Below are positions 14,422 to 15,021 of a stretch of DNA of 15,021 bases, piece by piece; the first letter of the stretch is position 1; each line of letters begins with the position of its first letter. Source of the DNA: JAUNQW01 sp043424615. Its GTDB lineage: Bacteria > Bacillota > Bacilli > Lactobacillales > Carnobacteriaceae_A. The notes under the pieces were generated by a model. The model worked only from the letters and a program-made list of their open reading frames with translations. It had not been told where the DNA came from and did not search any database. Where the stretch lies: NCBI GenBank assembly GCA_043424615.1, contig JBHWOX010000051.1, positions 1 through 15,021 on the forward strand, in the 5' to 3' direction. The translations under genes and the position numbers were made by a program.

Positions 14422-15021
14422 ATGATTGTCCATATTCTAGCACTAATATTGTGTTATTTAATCGGTTCAATTTCAAGTGGTTTAATTATCGGAAAATTAT
14501 TTTACCACAAAGATATACGCCAATACGGCAGCCACAGCACTGGTACCACCAATGCTTGGCGAGTCCTAGGGGCGAAGGCCGGTCTCGCCACTTTTGTCTT
14601 TGATTTTCTTAAAGGCTATATTGCCTTTAACATTCCACTTTGGCTAGGTTTAGACTGGCACCCCTTGCTCTTCGGCCTGATGGCTGTGATTGGCCATGTC
14701 TATCCCATTTTCACTCGTTTTCAAGGGGGAAAAGCGGTGGCCACAGCAGCAGGGATGGCTTTTGCCTATAAACCCTTATTTCTCTTTATTAATTTTCCTG
14801 TCATCTTCTTTATTGTTCTCTACCTAACTTCAACAGTCAGCATCGCTTCACTCACAGCTATCACTACCGCTTTTATCTTATCTTTTTTTACAGGAGACTG
14901 GGTCTTTATCGGATTAGTCTTTATGATTATGATTTTTATTTACTACCGCCACCAATCTAATATCAACCGCATACTCCATGGTGAGGAAAACACCATTGAC
15001 TGGGGTTTAAAAGCGCGTAAA
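14422..15021 (+). CDS. plsY: Glycerol-3-phosphate acyltransferase PlsY (partial, 3' end cut)
   Basis: A membrane enzyme that moves an acyl group from acyl-phosphate to glycerol-3-phosphate, the first step of phospholipid synthesis. The window holds 200 codons with no stop; family members are about 200-215 residues, so only the tail is missing. Several hydrophobic membrane segments are visible, starting at residues 3-24. Family motifs are GSHSTGTTNAWR (36-47), FQGGKAVAT (100-108) and RHQSNI (176-181). The first usually reads GSGNxGxTN, so Ser39 stands where Asn is usual; the second usually has KGGK, here QGGK. The start is fixed by GAAGGAG at 14409-14415, six bases upstream. It is divergent from parE, an arrangement common in Lactobacillales. 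Confidence 0.93.
   Translation, partial: MIVHILALILCYLIGSISSGLIIGKLFYHKDIRQYGSHSTGTTNAWRVLGAKAGLATFVFDFLKGYIAFNIPLWLGLDWHPLLFGLMAVIGHVYPIFTRFQGGKAVATAAGMAFAYKPLFLFINFPVIFFIVLYLTSTVSIASLTAITTAFILSFFTGDWVFIGLVFMIMIFIYYRHQSNINRILHGEENTIDWGLKARK

Noticed and set aside
1..15021. CRISPR array, tRNA, rRNA, insertion sequence or prophage
   Set aside because: No spaced direct repeats, cloverleaf, rRNA core sequence, transposase or integrase was seen on either strand.

Overview
The window looks like chromosome of a low-GC Gram-positive coccus of the Lactobacillales, most likely an Aerococcus or a close Aerococcaceae relative. The grounds are strong AGGAGG-type ribosome sites, TATAAT/TGnTATAAT promoters, a CcpA-type cre site, a Mn-dependent family II pyrophosphatase, and the parE-parC pair divergent from plsY. 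The genus is inferred from gene content and style, not from a search.

Layout. Positions 1-640 are AT-rich with no supportable gene. Positions 650-3140 form a metal-handling island. It holds a 48-residue bacterial metallothionein with ten Cys and no His (685-831, minus) and two overlapping small reading frames not recognised here (865-972 and 980-1114, minus). Divergent from these is a P1B-4-type metal-exporting ATPase of the PfeT/PmtA/FrvA kind (1247-3088, plus). The divergent promoter carries a 47-bp dyad made of four 7-mer half-sites, two of which pair into near-consensus PerR/Fur-family boxes. A bidirectional terminator closes the island.

Positions 3152-5374 (minus) encode two U32-family proteins, the TrhP1/TrhP2 pair known for tRNA U34 hydroxylation. 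Upstream lie a nested hairpin/terminator and a two-gene unit, a BMP-family lipoprotein plus an unrecognised 148-150-residue protein (5581-7157, minus). A cre-like site sits in the spacer of the lipoprotein promoter. A divergent aldehyde dehydrogenase (7268-8689, plus) shares that control region and ends at a strong hairpin.

Positions 8862-14273 (minus) are housekeeping: parE, parC and ppaC, tightly packed and possibly one transcript. Divergent from parE is plsY (from 14422, plus), which runs off the right edge. Its promoter and the parE promoter form a symmetric element with their -10 boxes as the two arms of an inverted repeat.

The most noteworthy part is the left island. A His-free metallothionein and a P1B-4 exporter together suggest paired sequestration and efflux of a transition metal, with iron(II) or zinc the likeliest, probably under PerR or a relative. 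The small frames between them are the least explained coding candidates in the window.
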